NCBI GenBank assembly: GCA_026387455.1
Contig: JAPLLR010000027.1
Location: 1-35,317 of the forward strand
Source of the DNA: Candidatus Omnitrophota bacterium
GTDB lineage: Bacteria > Omnitrophota > Gorgyraeia > Gygaellales > Profunditerraquicolaceae
Direction of reading: 5' to 3'
Length of the DNA: 35,317 bases
Shown here piece after piece: positions 34,034 to 35,317 of the stretch. The notes under the pieces were generated by a model, which saw nothing but the letters and a program-made list of their open reading frames with translations, was not told where the DNA came from and made no database searches. Each line of letters opens with the position of its first letter. Position 1 is the stretch's first letter. The position numbers and the translations under genes were made by a program.

Positions 34034-35317
34034 TTATTTCTTCTTTTTTGAGACAGCTTTCTCTTTTAACACTGCCTGTGCCGCTGCGAGTTTAGCGATT
34101 GGGACCCTAAAAGGCGAGCAGCTGACATAGTCCATGCCTACTTTATGGCAGAATTCCACTGACTTCGGCTCACCGCCATGTTCACCGCAGATGCCTACTT
34201 CTAAGTCCTTGCGGGTCTTTCTGCCGCGTTCGATGCCGATCTTGATTAGCTCACCAATTCCGACCTGGTCAATGCTCTGGAAGGGGTCTTCGGGGAGGAT
34301 GCCCTTCTGGATATATTCAGCAAGGAATCCGCCAATATCGTCGCGGGAGAAGCCAAAACCCATCTGGGTCATGTCATTGGTACCGAAGGAGAAAAACTGC
34401 GCTACTGTCGCCAGCTGATCAGCCACTAAGGCTGCGCGCGGGATCTCGATCATGGTGCCAAACATGTGCTTGATGGTTTTGAGGCCGTATTTAATTAATA
34501 CTTCATCATACACCTGCTTGAAGATAGCTAGTTGGTCGTTAAGTTCTTTTACGTCGCAGACCACCGGGACCATCACTTCAGGGTATGGCTTTAAGCCGTC
34601 CTTGATCAGTTCCGCAGCTGCCTCGAATATAGCGCGGATCTGCATGGCGCTGACTTCAGGGTAAGTCACTCCTAAGCGCACGCCACGGTGGCCCATCATC
34701 GGGTTTGATTCGTGAAGCGCATCAGCCCGGCTGGCTAGCTCTTTCATGCTGATGTTGAGGTCTTTGGCCAGCTGCTGGAGCTTATCTTCCTCGCGGGGGA
34801 CAAATTCGTGCAAAGGCGGGTCCAGGAAGCGAATCACTACCGGGAATCCGTCCATTGCCGCTAACGTTCCTTTGATATCTTTTTTGACATACGGGAAAAG
34901 CTCAAGAAGTGCCTTCTTTCTCTCTTCAACTGTTTTAGAGACGATCATTTTGCGCAGTAAGAATAACGGCTCATCAGCGCCTAAGCCGTAGAACATATGC
35001 TCGGTTCTGAATAATCCAATGCCTTCAGCTCCAAAGAATCGCGCTTTGGCAGCATCTTCCGGCGTGTCAGCGTTGGTGCGGATGCCCAGCTTTTTAATCT
35101 TTCCGCAGACTTTCAGGAATTCGTTAAGCAGGGTGTCTTCTTCGGTAGCATCCATCATGGGAAGCTGACCTTCGTAAACATTGCCCTTGGTGCCGTTTAG
35201 GGTCAGCCAGTCGCCTTCGTGAAGCACCTTGCCGTCAACGTGGAGTTCCTTTTTGGCGTAGTCCACGTGTAAGGCGCCGCAGCCGACAACGCAGCATTTG
35301 CCCCAACCGCGGGCAAC
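34034..35317 (-). CDS. ppdK: Pyruvate phosphate dikinase, C-terminal part (5' end outside window)
   Basis: PPDK interconverts pyruvate, ATP and phosphate with PEP, AMP and PPi. The frame is open to the right edge of the window; 427 C-terminal residues are seen. It begins with VARGWGKCCVVGCGALHVDY, just after the phosphohistidine loop, which lies outside. The PEP/pyruvate TIM barrel follows, with GLFRTEHMFY, MMGHRGVRLGVTYPEVSAMQ, GTMIEIPRAAL, FFSFGTNDMTQMGFGFSRDD and the catalytic Cys in VGICGEHGGEPKSVEFC. PPi formed or used here fits the PPi-type PFK at 2192-3220. It heads the sigma-apt gene pair. Confidence 0.96.
   Translation of the reverse strand, partial: VARGWGKCCVVGCGALHVDYAKKELHVDGKVLHEGDWLTLNGTKGNVYEGQLPMMDATEEDTLLNEFLKVCGKIKKLGIRTNADTPEDAAKARFFGAEGIGLFRTEHMFYGLGADEPLFLLRKMIVSKTVEERKKALLELFPYVKKDIKGTLAAMDGFPVVIRFLDPPLHEFVPREEDKLQQLAKDLNISMKELASRADALHESNPMMGHRGVRLGVTYPEVSAMQIRAIFEAAAELIKDGLKPYPEVMVPVVCDVKELNDQLAIFKQVYDEVLIKYGLKTIKHMFGTMIEIPRAALVADQLATVAQFFSFGTNDMTQMGFGFSRDDIGGFLAEYIQKGILPEDPFQSIDQVGIGELIKIGIERGRKTRKDLEVGICGEHGGEPKSVEFCHKVGMDYVSCSPFRVPIAKLAAAQAVLKEKAVSKKKK

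Noticed and set aside
1-35317. CRISPR array, insertion sequence with transposase, or prophage
   Set aside because: No regular repeat-spacer pattern, no transposase or integrase, and no phage structural genes were found in any frame.

Overview
The window reads as chromosomal DNA of a Gram-negative-type bacterium of the PVC superphylum, most probably Candidatus Omnitrophota (OP3). The strongest marker is the small basic protein at 12223-12513, which begins MGIHPSLKTSDK and matches the PVC signature protein family. Supporting traits are ADP-heptose genes (gmhA, rfaE2), an outer-membrane porin ending in Phe, lipoproteins with lipoboxes, a pyrophosphate-type phosphofructokinase together with pyruvate phosphate dikinase, and a GH57 enzyme. 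Genes are tightly packed, with many 1-41 bp overlaps. The phylum call is inference from gene content; no 16S gene is present.

Layout, left to right. 1-5971 (+): one long collinear run: efp (cut by the window edge), accB, accC, PPi-type pfk, gmhA, rfaE2, a stand-alone ThiD2-domain gene, and thiC. 5975-6132: a folded repeat running into tRNA-Gly(CCC). 6164-10571 (+): degenerate NlpD-like lipoprotein, AAA-type ATPase, phosphodiesterase, HIT protein and dGTPase, all overlapping. 10531-14811 (+): HD-GYP phosphodiesterase, SPOR protein, PVC signature protein, SH3 protein, M50 protease, aroB. 14808-16110 (-): GspB-like and ExeA/GspA-like pair, divergent from a 16198-20615 (+) run of two PilZ proteins, a zinc-ribbon protein, a DUF4416 protein, a PflX-like radical SAM enzyme, an acyl-CoA synthetase and a DUF2062 protein. 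20761-24158 (+): RDD membrane protein, a putative secreted nuclease lipoprotein overlapping a cysteine-rich protein, and a LexA / 102-aa protein / Y-family polymerase SOS cassette. 24432-35317 (all -, in transcription order): PPDK (cut by the edge), a primary-type sigma factor, apt, tRNA-Arg(CCT), a PHP phosphoesterase, a porin, GH57, a membrane protein, a ParA-CBM48 fusion, a Tic20/DUF4870-like protein, a lysine-rich protein with a translation-factor barrel, two tiny Cys-containing proteins, and a DUF134 regulator.

The most unusual signals are three. (1) A dispersed folded repeat with four copies here. In three copies it sits directly before the start codon and supplies the Shine-Dalgarno sequence. 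Its stems vary with compensating base changes. It can carry a 45-bp hairpin unit inserted at TTA, and at 20629-20718 one unit is inserted inside another. (2) A ParA-type ATPase fused to an AMPK-beta-like glycogen-binding module, next to a GH57 enzyme and a putative carbohydrate-binding membrane protein; it may position or partition a storage polysaccharide. (3) At least four genes, including lexA, have sigma-70-type promoters so close to the ATG that their transcripts should be leaderless or nearly so.

Functional links. c-di-GMP turnover and sensing (HD-GYP, two PilZ proteins) lies near type II secretion or pilus-type ATPase components. Gluconeogenic or PPi-based glycolysis (PPi-PFK, PPDK) and GH57/CBM48 suggest polyglucan storage metabolism. 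lexA with a Y-family polymerase forms a compact mutagenesis cassette.
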